Source: Methanoculleus thermophilus (GTDB lineage: Archaea > Halobacteriota > Methanomicrobia > Methanomicrobiales > Methanoculleaceae). Taken from it: DNA of 64,000 nucleotides. Location of the stretch: positions 1 to 64,000 of the forward strand of contig NZ_BCNX01000009.1 in the NCBI RefSeq assembly GCF_001571405.1, read 5' to 3'. Made by a program: the position numbers and the translations under genes. Of this stretch, positions 30,219 through 40,626 are shown in pieces. Numbering within the stretch: the stretch's first letter is position 1; each line of letters opens with the position of its first letter. The notes under the pieces are model-generated. The model was not told the DNA's origin. It saw only the letters and a list, made by a program, of their open reading frames with translations, and made no database searches.

Positions 30219-31437
30219 GTCGTGCCACCCAGGCGATGGCGTCCGCAAGGCTCTTTTCCTGCTGCTCCCCGGAGTGGAGGTCCTTGAGGGTCACCGTGCC
30301 CGCTTCGACCTCGCGCTTCCCGAGGATAACGGCAACGTCTGCGGTCTTTGCGGCGTGGGAGACCTGGGCGCCCATCCCCCGCTGCATCAGGTCGACCTCG
30401 GCCCGGATCCCGGCATTCCGGAAGGCCCGGGCGACTTCGAGTGCCCGTACCCGTGCCTCGGGCGTGCAGACGACGCCGACAACGGGCTCATGCGCAAGAT
30501 CGAAGTCCCCGATCGAGACCATCACCCGGTCAAACCCGATGGCAAACCCGCAGGAAGCGACGTCGTCGCCGCCGAAGAGGTGGGCGAGGCGGTAGGTGCC
30601 GCCGCCGAGGATCTGGTTCTCCGCGCCGAGGTTCCTTGCGAACCCTTCAAAGACCATCCCGGTGTAGTAGTCGAGCCCCCGGGCGATCCCGAAGTCCGGC
30701 TGGTAGTTGATGTTCTGGGAGTCGAGGAGCGCAAACGTCTCCTCGATCCGGGCGCGCTCAGGGACGTCGCCCGCGACCTCAAAGACCTCGGCGATCTCGC
30801 GGCACTCCGAGAGGGCCGCAAGCGGTTCGGCAAGGTGGGTGAGATTTCTCTCAACGAGCGCCGCTTCGAGCCCTTCCTTATCGTGCTTGTCGAGGTATGC
30901 CATGATCGCCCGCTGCTCTTCGGGCGCCAGCTCGGCGAGAATATGCTTCATCGGCGCGAGATGACCGACATGGAGGTCAAAGGTGACCCCGGTCGACCGG
31001 AGCATGTCGTCGGCGAGCATGATCACCTCGGTGTCGGCGAGGGCCGTATCCGCGCCGATGAGTTCGACGCCGAACTGCCAGAACTGCCGGTAACGTCCTT
31101 TCTGCGGGCGTTCGTAGCGGAAGCAGTCGGCGAAGTAACACCAGCGGATCGGTTTCGGGAGAACCTTGCCTTCGTTGACATACATCCGGAGAGTCGCCGC
31201 AGTCACCTCTGGCCGAAGCGTCAACTTTCTCCCGCCTTTGTCCTCGAAGACGTACATCTCCTGGATGATCCCCTCGCCGGACTTCATCGTGAAGAGCTCA
31301 AGATGCTCGAAGTCGGGCGTACTGACCTCCCGATATCCCCATCTGCGGGCCACTTCCCGCATCCGCTGTTCGATCAACCGCCGCCGTTCCATCTCGTCGG
31401 GTAAAAAGTCCCGCGTACCCCGTGGTTTCTGAAACAT
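30205..31437 (-). CDS. hisS: Histidyl-tRNA synthetase
   Basis: A class II aminoacyl-tRNA synthetase of 410 residues starting MFQKPRGTRDFLPDEM. Motif 1 region includes TPDFEHLELF, motif 2 has YFADCFRYERPQKGRYRQFWQFG, and histidine A/B elements are GIARGLDYYTGMVFEG. Motif 3 is CGFAIGFDRVM. A C-terminal anticodon-binding domain follows (VVGVVCTPEARVRAL). The ATG at 31437 fits the family; a longer in-frame extension into upstream DNA lacks homology. It lies between the small membrane protein and top6B. Confidence 0.95.
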   Translation of the reverse strand: MFQKPRGTRDFLPDEMERRRLIEQRMREVARRWGYREVSTPDFEHLELFTMKSGEGIIQEMYVFEDKGGRKLTLRPEVTAATLRMYVNEGKVLPKPIRWCYFADCFRYERPQKGRYRQFWQFGVELIGADTALADTEVIMLADDMLRSTGVTFDLHVGHLAPMKHILAELAPEEQRAIMAYLDKHDKEGLEAALVERNLTHLAEPLAALSECREIAEVFEVAGDVPERARIEETFALLDSQNINYQPDFGIARGLDYYTGMVFEGFARNLGAENQILGGGTYRLAHLFGGDDVASCGFAIGFDRVMVSIGDFDLAHEPVVGVVCTPEARVRALEVARAFRNAGIRAEVDLMQRGMGAQVSHAAKTADVAVILGKREVEAGTVTLKDLHSGEQQEKSLADAIAWVARHGTC

Positions 31438-31453
31438 TCGGTATTCTCCCAAA

Positions 31454-31786
31454 TCATAGTCTCTTGCGTGAACCCTTATCACTTGTGCGCGGCGCCCTGC
31501 CAAAGAACCTCTCGCGGGCACTCTCGCCATGCCATACGTTCTCCCGGTCGACCCTGCCCTGGAGATAGAGGGCCAGAAGAACCAGCCCAAGACCGAGGAA
31601 CTCCCAGGCTTCGGCATATGCTGTCACGAAAAAACCCAGCAGGGCCAGCGCCGTGTAGGGGACTCCCCAGTAGGCTGCTCTCCGGTAGCCGGGAAGACCG
31701 GTCCGGTAAAAGATGCGCAGGTCGCGCAGCCACAGGAAGGCGGTGACGGCAACGCCGAACCCCGCAACGTAGGCAAGATAGGACAT
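31454..31786 (-). CDS. Small membrane protein, function unknown
   Basis: A 110-residue protein with about three hydrophobic segments: YLAYVAGFGVAVTAFLWL, AYWGVPYTALALLGFFVTAY and AWEFLGLGLVLLALYL, followed by a basic, Arg-rich tail. No family is recognised. It is the first gene of the minus-strand operon, ends 17 bases before hisS, and is divergent from larB. TATA-like ATATTATAC lies at about 31799-31807 on this strand. Confidence 0.65.
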   Translation of the reverse strand: MSYLAYVAGFGVAVTAFLWLRDLRIFYRTGLPGYRRAAYWGVPYTALALLGFFVTAYAEAWEFLGLGLVLLALYLQGRVDRENVWHGESARERFFGRAPRTSDKGSRKRL

Positions 31787-31834
31787 GAGATGAAGTAATA
31801 TTATACTTCCACCCCTATTTTTGTTATCGAAACT

Positions 31835-33111
<1,277 letters not shown>

Positions 33112-33155
33112 GGGGCAAAACCTGATGGGGATGGCCGTCGCAATCCGGTGAAGTC

Positions 33156-34457
33156 ATGTTTAAGCAACTGCGAGACCTCTTTAAACGAACCGAACCAGTT
33201 GAGGAGAACCTGAAACTCTCTTTTGAGGAGCTTCCCGCATGGCTGGATGCCCGCGAGGAGGAGATCGGGCGCGAACTCTCCGATGCGGCCAAACCACCGC
33301 AAGAAGCAATCCGTAGCGCCCTCGACAATCTTCGGGAGATCGTTGCTCGCATGAAGACGACGGAGGGGAATGAGGAGGTTCACCCCCGGCTCCGGGATAT
33401 ATCAAAGAAGGCGCTCCCTCAGTTCACAAAATCGATGACCCAGATCCTCTCCCGTGACCCTTCGGGAGACCCGGAGACCTTCTATGCTACCGCCGCCGAG
33501 ATCCTAAAGGGTGCACTCAGGGCGGTCAAAGGGCAGGGGAAATACCTCTCCGCTCTCTACCCGGACGAGATGAAGGAGGTGCGCGCGGCCATCAGGGAAC
33601 TGGGGCGGGGGATCAACACGCTAACAGAGGCGATCACCCGCGCTCGAACGGGCCAACAGCAGGTGGAAGAGGTCCGGAGAGCATACGAATCCCTCGTGAG
33701 GATCCGGGAAGAAAATGTAGCGGTCTTTGCCGAGATACAGAAGTCCCGGGAGGCAATCGAGGGGATTGGCGGGAAGATCCGGGAGACGGAGGAGGGCCTG
33801 GCTGCCCTCAAACTGCGGCCGGATTATACCAAGAAAGATGAGGTTGAGAAGAAGATCCGGGAACTTAAAGACCTTGAAGATAAAATTGAGCGAGAGATTC
33901 TAACTCTGCGAAACCCATCTCTCCATGTTTTCAGCAAGGCCGAAAAGATCGCGAGAAAGACAGGAAACAATGCAGCGGCCACGACAATCAATCGGGTCCT
34001 CGATGCATACGCGAACCGCCCGTCGGGTGACGAAGAGAACCTGGTTCGACTGATTGAGGCAGCGATGCCGGCGACGCTCGCCATGGTCCGGCAGGGGGAT
34101 CTTGTTCTGAAGAATCAGGATGAGATCCGTCTCTTCTCGGACCCAGAGACCCTGCCTGCCGAGTTAAGTGAGGTCATGCAGCGGGAGCGCGAGGTCCGGG
34201 AGGAGGATGCAGCGCTGCAGGAGGCCTTGGCCGCACTCCCGGTAGTGGTCGAGGAACAGCGGCTCACCTCCGCGCTCACAGAACTGCAGAGAGAGCGCGA
34301 TGCGATGCGTTCGGCACTGAGCCGGACAGAGGACCAGGAGAATGCAGCGCGGGCATCCTATGCAAAAGAGCGCGAGAATCTTCAATCCCGCGCTGCCGCC
34401 CTTGCCGGTAAGGAAGTGGAGGTGGACGTACCCGACCTCCCGTCGCCGTCCATCTAG
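33156..34457 (+). CDS. Coiled-coil protein, function unknown
   Basis: A 433-residue soluble protein that I do not recognise. The N-terminal 150 residues look helical and contain a conserved-looking FEELPAWLDAREEEI segment. Two coiled-coil-like stretches follow (about 165-255 and 340-425), rich in Glu, Lys, Arg and Gln. The middle has a Gly/Asn segment (ARKTGNNAAATTINRV). It starts at ATG 33156 with GGTGA four bases before it. It may function with the membrane protein encoded downstream. It looks like a structural or signalling scaffold rather than an enzyme. Confidence 0.7.
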   Translation: MFKQLRDLFKRTEPVEENLKLSFEELPAWLDAREEEIGRELSDAAKPPQEAIRSALDNLREIVARMKTTEGNEEVHPRLRDISKKALPQFTKSMTQILSRDPSGDPETFYATAAEILKGALRAVKGQGKYLSALYPDEMKEVRAAIRELGRGINTLTEAITRARTGQQQVEEVRRAYESLVRIREENVAVFAEIQKSREAIEGIGGKIRETEEGLAALKLRPDYTKKDEVEKKIRELKDLEDKIEREILTLRNPSLHVFSKAEKIARKTGNNAAATTINRVLDAYANRPSGDEENLVRLIEAAMPATLAMVRQGDLVLKNQDEIRLFSDPETLPAELSEVMQREREVREEDAALQEALAALPVVVEEQRLTSALTELQRERDAMRSALSRTEDQENAARASYAKERENLQSRAAALAGKEVEVDVPDLPSPSI

Positions 34458-34541
34458 CCGGGGCAGAAAAATCGGCCATCCTCATCCAAAAGGAAACCCT
34501 GTTTAATGTTTCGGTGCACAAATACTTCCTGAGAAGAGTTG

Positions 34542-35378
34542 ATGACAACAGACACTACCTCATCCGGGTCAATCCCACACCGCTGGTTAGCGGTACCGGC
34601 AATCTCGTTCGGAGGTATCGGGATAGGACTGCTGCTCGCCACCGCCGGGATCCCGTATGCGATCCTGGCAGGCGTCGCGGGGTGCGTGATAGCCTCATTC
34701 GTTCTCTGTTATCAGGCATATCATAAACCGCGCAAAGATCTCGTTTCGATCTTTACACCGCTCTTTGCATTCTTCATCCTCGTTATACCCAACGAGATCA
34801 GTTCAGGAGGCCCGATTGTGCAGATATTCTTCGCTGCAACGATCACTCTCCTCGCGGTTCGGGTGGAAAAAACGTTTAATGCGCCAAAGGCAGAGAAGAA
34901 GACCATGAAGCAGATACTGAATGAGTACATCGGCCGCATCAATCCGATCATCTCCCTGGTCGACGAGGAGACCGGACACCTGATCGCGCAGTCCCTGCTG
35001 ACGTATAAGTTCGGGCTCTATGATAATGCAGCCGAAAAGAGCAAGGAGGCACTCGCACGGCTTGAGAAGATCACCCCGCGCCAGAGCGCGCTGGAACGAG
35101 CTCTCCTGATCCTCCAGGAGCGCGCCGGCGGCTTCGCCGAGTCACGGGTGACGACCAACCCCAAGCATGTCTTTGAGGAGACGGACTACAATGACCTTGC
35201 CATCCGCCTCCGCCCGGACCAGGTAGAGGATCCTGTTGCGCTCGATCTCGATAACGCACTGATCCTGCTCTACGCTGTCGGGATCGAGACCTCTCCCGAT
35301 GATGAGCAGGCGCTCGAAGAGCACCAGCGCTTCATCATCCAGATCCTGGAATCCTACAAAGAAAAACTGACCGCATGA
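34542..35378 (+). CDS. Membrane-anchored protein, function unknown
   Basis: A 278-residue protein. The first 110 residues hold about four hydrophobic segments (SFGGIGIGLLLATAGIPYA, CVIASFVLCY, FTPLFAFFILVIP, IVQIFFAATITLLAVR). The C-terminal 165 residues are soluble and mostly helical, with a TPR-like spacing (EEETGHLIAQSLLTYKFGLY ... SALERALLIL) and acidic ends. No family was recognised. It starts at ATG 34542, 84 bases after the coiled-coil gene, on the same strand. Confidence 0.6.
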   Translation: MTTDTTSSGSIPHRWLAVPAISFGGIGIGLLLATAGIPYAILAGVAGCVIASFVLCYQAYHKPRKDLVSIFTPLFAFFILVIPNEISSGGPIVQIFFAATITLLAVRVEKTFNAPKAEKKTMKQILNEYIGRINPIISLVDEETGHLIAQSLLTYKFGLYDNAAEKSKEALARLEKITPRQSALERALLILQERAGGFAESRVTTNPKHVFEETDYNDLAIRLRPDQVEDPVALDLDNALILLYAVGIETSPDDEQALEEHQRFIIQILESYKEKLTA

Positions 35379-35623
35379 CCGGGCCGACCAGGGGTAACCC
35401 CTCCACCCCCTCATTGCGGCAGCGGCGCCGATACCACGAGATTATCAATCGGGGTGCCCCAAGATCGTGGTGAGGCACTCCACACCCATCACAGGCAGGG
35501 ATTCACATTGCGCTGCTACACTCATGAGCCTTTACCGGGCCTAATGCAAGCGATAAATGAACAAAAGCCCACCGACTCTGCTGAATTGGCCCAAGGCACC
35601 CGGATCCCTTTCTGAACCAAAAA

Positions 35624-35944
35624 TCAGAGTGAGTCGAGGCTGATTCCGGTGAACTCGTCCGCGACCGCATTGAGGTCTTTCACACCGAATGCGGTCTGAA
35701 CCGTGGAGAGTTCGAGATCACGCGCCGCGTCGCACATATAATCGATGATATCGATCGAGAGTTCCCGCTTCTGTTTGGATTTGCGCAACTGGTCCACGAG
35801 GAACATCATCTTCTCGGGGGACTCCATGCGGAGCTTGGCGAGGCTCACCACACACATATAAATTCGCGTCAGATTCCTGTCCGTTCCGGTGATGGTATCG
35901 AAGAAGTTCCGGAGGATCTGCGCCTGGTAGACCTCGCCGCCCAT
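35624..35944 (-). CDS. Conserved hypothetical protein
   Basis: A 106-residue soluble, helical protein; the stretch LRNFFDTITGTDRNLTRIYMCVVSLAKLRM and a second helical region (VDQLRKSKQKRELSIDIIDYMCDAARDLEL) suggest an all-helical domain. A TATA-like ATATATTTTT lies at about 35975-35984 on this strand, about 30 bases upstream, consistent with a nearly leaderless transcript from the ATG at 35944. Function unknown; it could be a methanogen-specific protein. Confidence 0.6.
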   Translation of the reverse strand: MGGEVYQAQILRNFFDTITGTDRNLTRIYMCVVSLAKLRMESPEKMMFLVDQLRKSKQKRELSIDIIDYMCDAARDLELSTVQTAFGVKDLNAVADEFTGISLDSL

Positions 35945-36053
35945 GGTGATCGAGTATTTCTCAATACCCCATAAAAATATATCGGTTCATATTCACCCTG
36001 TAAAACGCGGGTCATATTCCCGGGGATGAGCGGGGAAGGAAGCCAGCCCCGGC

Positions 36054-37223
36054 TCACTTCCGGACGCTGACGATCTTGATGATATCACCGTTTTTAAGTT
36101 CCTGGCTGTCTTTGATCCGCATCTTGGTCCTTGCATCGATGGCGTACAGGAACCCCTCACCGATCTCGGTGTGGACCTGGTAGGCAAGGTCACGGGGGGT
36201 TGAGCCGCGCTTCATGAGGTACGCGTCGGGGAGCACCCGACCTCTGCCGTCGGTGAGTTTATTCTCGTCCTCGACCGGGAAGACGACGATCAGGTCAAGG
36301 AGGTTGAATACTGCGGTATCCAGCGCTTTTTGAACACCGGTGCCACCGAACCTCTGCATGAAGTCCGCTACCTTCTGGAGCCCTGCACGTTGCGCAGCAC
36401 TGAGATTCGCATCAGGGTTCACGGTGAAACCCTGATCGCCGGGGAGGTAGCGGATGAACTTCCCTTCGGCGGCCATCCGGAGCGCAAGTTCCCCCGCCGC
36501 ACTTGCAAAGATGACGTCATGCGCCTTGAGTCGATCAAGGCACGCCTCTGGCGCCTGATCGGCCTTGTTCCCGACGATCAGCATAGGTTTGCTGATCGCC
36601 ATCAGTTCCCGGCAGAACCGAATCAGGTCCTCCTCCCCGGCAGTTCGCAAGTCGACATCGGTCGCCTCGACGGCATCGCGGACGTGCTCAAACGTTATGC
36701 CGAGGCCGGCGAAGACCTCGGCAATCGCAGAGACTAAAGAGAAGTTCTTTGACTGAGCCTGCCGCAGGAGTTTCGCCCAATTCCGCGAGAGGATGCCGTA
36801 CATCCACATCGACATCTCATACTGGAGGAACTCGATATCCTTCACCGGGTCACGCGAACCGATCTCGACCGGATTTCCTTCGGCGTCCGTCGCCCCGCTG
36901 GCATCGACGATCTGGAGGATTGCATCCGCCTGACGGAGGTTGTCGAGGAACTGGTTCCCGAGCCCTCTTCCCATGTGCGCTTCGGGGACAAGGCCAGCCA
37001 CGTCGATCAGCCCGACCGGGATGAACCTGACTCCGTCCTGGCAGTTCCCACATGGAACGCCCATCTCCTGGCAGGGGCAGGCCGTCCGGACGTACGCGAC
37101 CCCATGGTTGGCATCGATCGTCGTGAACGGATAATTGGCAATTTCTGCCTGAGCCAGGGTTGCTGCCCTGAAGAATGTCGATTTCCCACAGTTTGGTTTC
37201 CCAGCAATAGCCAGTGTTATCAT
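36054..37223 (-). CDS. YchF/OBG-type GTPase with TGS domain
   Basis: A 389-residue translation-associated P-loop GTPase. The G1 motif GKPNCGKST is at residues 8-16, and switch II is LIDVAGLVPEAHMGRGLGNQFLDNL. G4 is VGNKAD and the G5 region FASAAGELALRM. The C-terminal TGS domain (GRGRVLPDAYLMKRGSTPRDLAYQ, ending DIIKIVSVRK) binds RNA or ribosomes. A cysteine-rich insert, ACPCQEMGVPCGNC, just after switch I is typical of archaeal relatives. It starts from ATG 37223 and has no obvious operon partner. Confidence 0.93.
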   Translation of the reverse strand: MITLAIAGKPNCGKSTFFRAATLAQAEIANYPFTTIDANHGVAYVRTACPCQEMGVPCGNCQDGVRFIPVGLIDVAGLVPEAHMGRGLGNQFLDNLRQADAILQIVDASGATDAEGNPVEIGSRDPVKDIEFLQYEMSMWMYGILSRNWAKLLRQAQSKNFSLVSAIAEVFAGLGITFEHVRDAVEATDVDLRTAGEEDLIRFCRELMAISKPMLIVGNKADQAPEACLDRLKAHDVIFASAAGELALRMAAEGKFIRYLPGDQGFTVNPDANLSAAQRAGLQKVADFMQRFGGTGVQKALDTAVFNLLDLIVVFPVEDENKLTDGRGRVLPDAYLMKRGSTPRDLAYQVHTEIGEGFLYAIDARTKMRIKDSQELKNGDIIKIVSVRK

Positions 37224-37396
37224 GAAGAATTCCTCTACCGCACCGTTCAGCTGAGAGTAGTGTTGGGCAATACACCATTTATCACCTTCTTTCTCCGCGG
37301 GTGCGGCGAGGGCTGTGCCGCTACCTATTGCCGGTACTCTTACTGTCGCATCGCCGGAACGGGGGATTCAATTAGGAGTGAAAACAACATGAGAGT

Positions 37397-37987
37397 ATGG
37401 GCTTCGTTACCAGGAATACCTACTATTTCGATGCCCCCGGCGCACAGAACACTCTCGACGCCGCACGGTTCGCCGTCGAGAGAGCGCAGGAGCTCGGGAT
37501 CCAGAAGATCGTGGTCGCGAGCACCAGCGGCCAGACCGCGCTTACCTTCCGGGACGCCATGGCGGGGACGGATCTCCAGTTGATCGTCGTCACCCACGCG
37601 GTCGGATTCTCAAAACCCGGAGAGTGGGAGTTCTCATCGGAGGCAGCCGATACTCTCCGAGCCGCGGGTGCAACGATCGTCACCGGGACGCACGCTCTCT
37701 CCGGACTCGAACGTGCGATATCCCGTTCGCCGAGGCTCGGGGGGAGTTCACGCACCGAGGCGATCGCCGAGGCGCTGCGGCGCACCATCGCGGTCGGCCT
37801 GAAGGTCGCGGTGGAGTGCGTCCTCATTGCGGCTGATCAGGGTGCGGTCGGTGTTGATGAGGAGGGGATCGCAGTGGGGGGCACAGAATCCGGTGCCGAT
37901 ACCGTCTGCGTCATCCGTCCGGCGCATACGGCATCATTCTTTGACCTGCAGGTGCGCGAGATCGTCGCCATGCCGAGGAACCGGTGA
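37397..37987 (+). CDS. Pyruvate kinase C-terminal (alpha/beta)-domain-like protein
   Basis: A 196-residue protein resembling the stand-alone pyruvate kinase alpha/beta domain proteins of archaea. The pattern is FDAPGAQNTLDAARFAVERAQELGIQKIVVASTSGQTALTF, and the second half includes GTHALSGLERAISRS and AVECVLIAADQGAVG. Conserved glycine loops suggest a nucleotide- or ligand-binding fold without the kinase's catalytic barrel. Function is unknown; I do not propose pyruvate kinase activity. The ATG at 37397 is used. The next gene starts next to its stop. Confidence 0.7.
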   Translation: MGFVTRNTYYFDAPGAQNTLDAARFAVERAQELGIQKIVVASTSGQTALTFRDAMAGTDLQLIVVTHAVGFSKPGEWEFSSEAADTLRAAGATIVTGTHALSGLERAISRSPRLGGSSRTEAIAEALRRTIAVGLKVAVECVLIAADQGAVGVDEEGIAVGGTESGADTVCVIRPAHTASFFDLQVREIVAMPRNR

Positions 37988-37989
37988 GC

Positions 37990-38817
37990 ATGACGTTTGA
38001 ATCGGTCACAAATGCTGCCGGACTCCTCCGGCAGCACCCGGTCCTCTGGTCAGTCGGCCTTGTCATGGGTCTCCTGGCGGTTCTGGACTTCGTAATCCCC
38101 ATATATGGGGAGGCCATTTATGCAGAGCCCCTGGTACTCCTGCAGGTCCTTGTGGCACCATTCCTCGCCGGAGGGGTCTATGGCATGGTCAAAGGAGAGA
38201 GGTTCTCCATGGGAGAGTTCTTCCAGTCCGGCAAGACCTACTACTTCCGGATACTCCTGCCGGCGCTCGTCATCTTCTTTGCGGTTATTCTGACGGTCTT
38301 TCTGCTTGCAATCCCGCTTGCACTCCTCGGTCTAGGTGCCGCCGCAGGTATGGCGCCGCTCCTCTTCGGGGTGCTTGTCTCGATCATCTTCTTCACGTTC
38401 TTCTATGATACCGTGGCGGTTTTTGAAGAGACAAACGTCTTTGAGTCGATTCGACGGAGCATCGAGTTCGTCATGAACAACCTCGGGAGCGTTCTGATAT
38501 TTTATCTGGTGAATATCGTCGTCTTCCTGATCCTCGGATTTGTGGCTCTCTTTGCCTGGTCCGCGCTTCTCATGGAGAAACTCGAACCGCTCATCTATAT
38601 GAGTCCAGACGAACTCGAGACCCTGATGCCAGGAGATATCCTCGCCCTCATCGGGACGGAAGGAATCTGGATCACCGCCGCCCTCTATGCTGTGGTGATC
38701 ATCCTTTTCTCGGCGTTCCTCTACACCTACAAGGCAAGTTTCTTCCGCAACCATGCTGAAGGCATGTTCGCCCTGCAGGGCGAGTACGACGAGAAGGGAC
38801 GCTGGTATAAATACTGA
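37990..38817 (+). CDS. Multi-pass membrane protein (DUF4013-like)
   Basis: A 275-residue membrane protein with about six hydrophobic segments: LLRQHPVLWSVGLVMGLLAV near the start, then strings such as LPALVIFFAVILTVFLLAIPL and the last ITAALYAVVIILFSAFLY. Short loops contain FEETNVFESIRRSIEFV, a feature of DUF4013-type proteins. It starts at ATG 37990, or GTG 37984, which overlaps the previous stop; GGTGA is adjacent. A terminator-like palindrome follows. Function unknown. Confidence 0.72.
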   Translation: MTFESVTNAAGLLRQHPVLWSVGLVMGLLAVLDFVIPIYGEAIYAEPLVLLQVLVAPFLAGGVYGMVKGERFSMGEFFQSGKTYYFRILLPALVIFFAVILTVFLLAIPLALLGLGAAAGMAPLLFGVLVSIIFFTFFYDTVAVFEETNVFESIRRSIEFVMNNLGSVLIFYLVNIVVFLILGFVALFAWSALLMEKLEPLIYMSPDELETLMPGDILALIGTEGIWITAALYAVVIILFSAFLYTYKASFFRNHAEGMFALQGEYDEKGRWYKY

Positions 38818-38827
38818 CGTGGGTGAT

Positions 38828-38849
38828 CGGGGAATATATTCCCGTTTTT
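38828..38849 (+). terminator. Palindrome with T-tract after the DUF4013-like gene
   Basis: GGGAATATATTCCC (38830-38843) is a perfect 14-base palindrome, followed by G and five Ts, ten bases after the stop of the membrane protein gene. A hairpin plus T-run here looks like a transcription terminator. Its central ATATAT would also serve as a TATA-like box on either strand. Confidence 0.5.
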
Positions 38850-38980
38850 CTCCCTAGTTCTGATTTTTGAAATTCGAAATTCTATCCGGTGCTTCTGCTC
38901 CAAACGCTCTCCCTTCGCAAGTTCATAGGCTTTGTCAAACGATGTTCCGGAGAGGGCACAGCCTCCCGTCCCTCCGGGGG

Positions 38981-39057
38981 CGGGGAACGACTGCCGGAAC
39001 GGCAGGAGTTGAAGCACCGCGAGGTGCGAGGAGGCCGAAGGCCGGGTGGGGCTGGGG
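38981..39057 (+). ncRNA. Three-hairpin structured element, copy A
   Basis: Three hairpins follow in close order. H1 is CTGCCG-GAA-CGGCAG at 38991-39005. H2 is GCACC-GCGA-GGTGC at 39014-39027, with a GNRA loop if read on the plus strand. H3 is GGCC-GAA-GGCC at 39033-39043. H1 and H2 are 8 bases apart. A second copy at 59 kb has the same architecture with compensatory changes. This lies in the 417-base gap between convergent genes (38818-39234), the rest of which holds no recognised gene. The strand is uncertain and RNA status is inferred; a TATA-like GTATAAAC at about 39094-39101 could drive the other strand. Confidence 0.5.
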
Positions 39058-39234
39058 ATATAGACATCCAAAATTGGTGGAGGCGAGCATGGATGTATAA
39101 ACCCGAAACCGGACAACCTCAGGCGGGCCGGATGGCCGCAAGGTGGATCCACGATCTCGCAAGCCCGCACCCGACCGATTGATCCGAACAGTAGCCCATC
39201 TAAAAGAGAAATCGCACCGGAGTCCGCGGCCCCA

Positions 39235-40431
39235 TCACGCAAGCAGATAGATCAACATCCCCGCGACGCCGCCAACGAAGGTTGCCGTAAGATTGGTGCC
39301 GGAGTTCCCTATCCTGCCATGATTTTCGAGCGTTGCGCCCACAAGGCTATCAATGTTGGTGCCGATGAACCCCGCGATGACCGTGGAGACGACCATCCAG
39401 GGATCGGCGACGCCCATTATCCAGGCAACCCCGGCGACGATGAGAGATGCAAGGACGGCCGCCGCCTCCCCTCGCACGGTCACCCCACCGTTCGTCCCCC
39501 GGGGCACCGGTCGGAGCGTCGTGATCAGATAAGGCACCTTCCCTGTGACCCCGATCTCACTTGCCGCGGTATCAGCCGCAGCGGAGGCGACACTCCCCAT
39601 GAAGAGCGCCACAAAGGCCGGATGCCCGGTTATGCCGTAGAGGATAGCGGCACCGGTTGCCACCAGGCCGTTTGCAAAGACGTTGAAGTAGCCACGCACA
39701 CCCCCGTGCTCCTGGGCGACCCCGAGCCGCTCTTTGTCGGCGTAGCGGTACCGGGTCGCCCCGGCGCCGATGACGAAGAATGTGAGCATGATCAGGAACC
39801 ACCGGACGTCCGCAAAGACGATGAGGATGATGCCGATCATCGCACCCGAGAAGAGGCCACTGACATCGGCAACCCTGAGCCGGTAAGAGGTGTAGCCAAA
39901 GCCGAAGGCTATTGCAGCCGCTGCTGCGAGGATGGTCAGGTCGACCTCGAAGTTGAGCTCCTCAAAGAGGAACATGGTCATCGCCACGCCGAGCGCCTCG
40001 ATCATCAGGGCATCATCCCGCCCCCGGAGGGCCGCGCGGAGAAGGACCGCAGCAACCACGCCCATCACGACGACAAGCGGCGCAGTATACCCCAGATAGA
40101 GCATCACCGCGAGCGAGACGCCGACGGCGGCGATCAGGTGAGAGAGGTATGCTGCCTGTCTCTCCCCGGCAAGACGGAATGCGAGTTCCCCGATCACGAC
40201 GATGCCGAGCGTGCAGGTGAAGGTGAACGTCGAGAGCCACCCTAGCCCGTAGAGTACGGCAAGCGCGATGATCGAGAGCGACACATACCGTGTATCCCGA
40301 ATAAGAAAGAGAACGAGCGAGAACGGCACGAGGAGAAGCGTGAGCAGCCACGCTGGCTGGAGCAGTGGGGCAAGACCAATAAAGGCGAGGGTGAGCGCCG
40401 ATGCCAGAACCAACCCCGGCTGCTTTATCAT
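39235..40431 (-). CDS. DUF92-family membrane protein
   Basis: A 398-residue polytopic membrane protein with about ten hydrophobic helices. The DUF92 signature is in the C-terminal half: [27 protein letters not shown] followed by [17 protein letters not shown] and [15 protein letters not shown]. Relatives include plant phytyl-phosphate kinase (VTE6) and the vertebrate TMEM19. In archaea it could act on prenyl phosphates, for example in salvage of lipid precursors, but this is inference. ATG at 40431. The longer N-terminal half lacks clear homology pattern and adds helices. Confidence 0.85.
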   Translation of the reverse strand: MIKQPGLVLASALTLAFIGLAPLLQPAWLLTLLLVPFSLVLFLIRDTRYVSLSIIALAVLYGLGWLSTFTFTCTLGIVVIGELAFRLAGERQAAYLSHLIAAVGVSLAVMLYLGYTAPLVVVMGVVAAVLLRAALRGRDDALMIEALGVAMTMFLFEELNFEVDLTILAAAAAIAFGFGYTSYRLRVADVSGLFSGAMIGIILIVFADVRWFLIMLTFFVIGAGATRYRYADKERLGVAQEHGGVRGYFNVFANGLVATGAAILYGITGHPAFVALFMGSVASAAADTAASEIGVTGKVPYLITTLRPVPRGTNGGVTVRGEAAAVLASLIVAGVAWIMGVADPWMVVSTVIAGFIGTNIDSLVGATLENHGRIGNSGTNLTATFVGGVAGMLIYLLA

Positions 40432-40626
40432 TCTTACAGTATTGGCGGTTCAGGGAAAAAGCCTTTAGGATCCGGGCGTCTCCACCTGTGCCGTCCATCA
40501 TGGCGAAAGTTCAAGATGGTCCGAAGCAGGAGCGAGGGATCCACTCGCAACGCAAGGGTTCCTGACGGCCCAAAAGATCCGTCGAACAATATATTTCACA
40601 GAAAAGAGAGAGATCATACGCTGAAA

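Noticed and set aside
28974-30287. Plus-strand open frame of 437 codons across top6B
   Set aside because: Antisense of the recognisable Topo VI subunit B; no domain pattern in the translation.
35379-35623. Candidate tRNA or small RNA in the 245-base gap
   Set aside because: I could not find acceptor, D-arm or T-arm sequences; no clear gene or hairpin was seen.
38867-39182. Several short open frames in and around hairpin copy A
   Set aside because: They arise from GC-rich hairpins on both strands and lack ribosome binding sites; hairpin pairing with compensatory change explains the conservation better than a protein.
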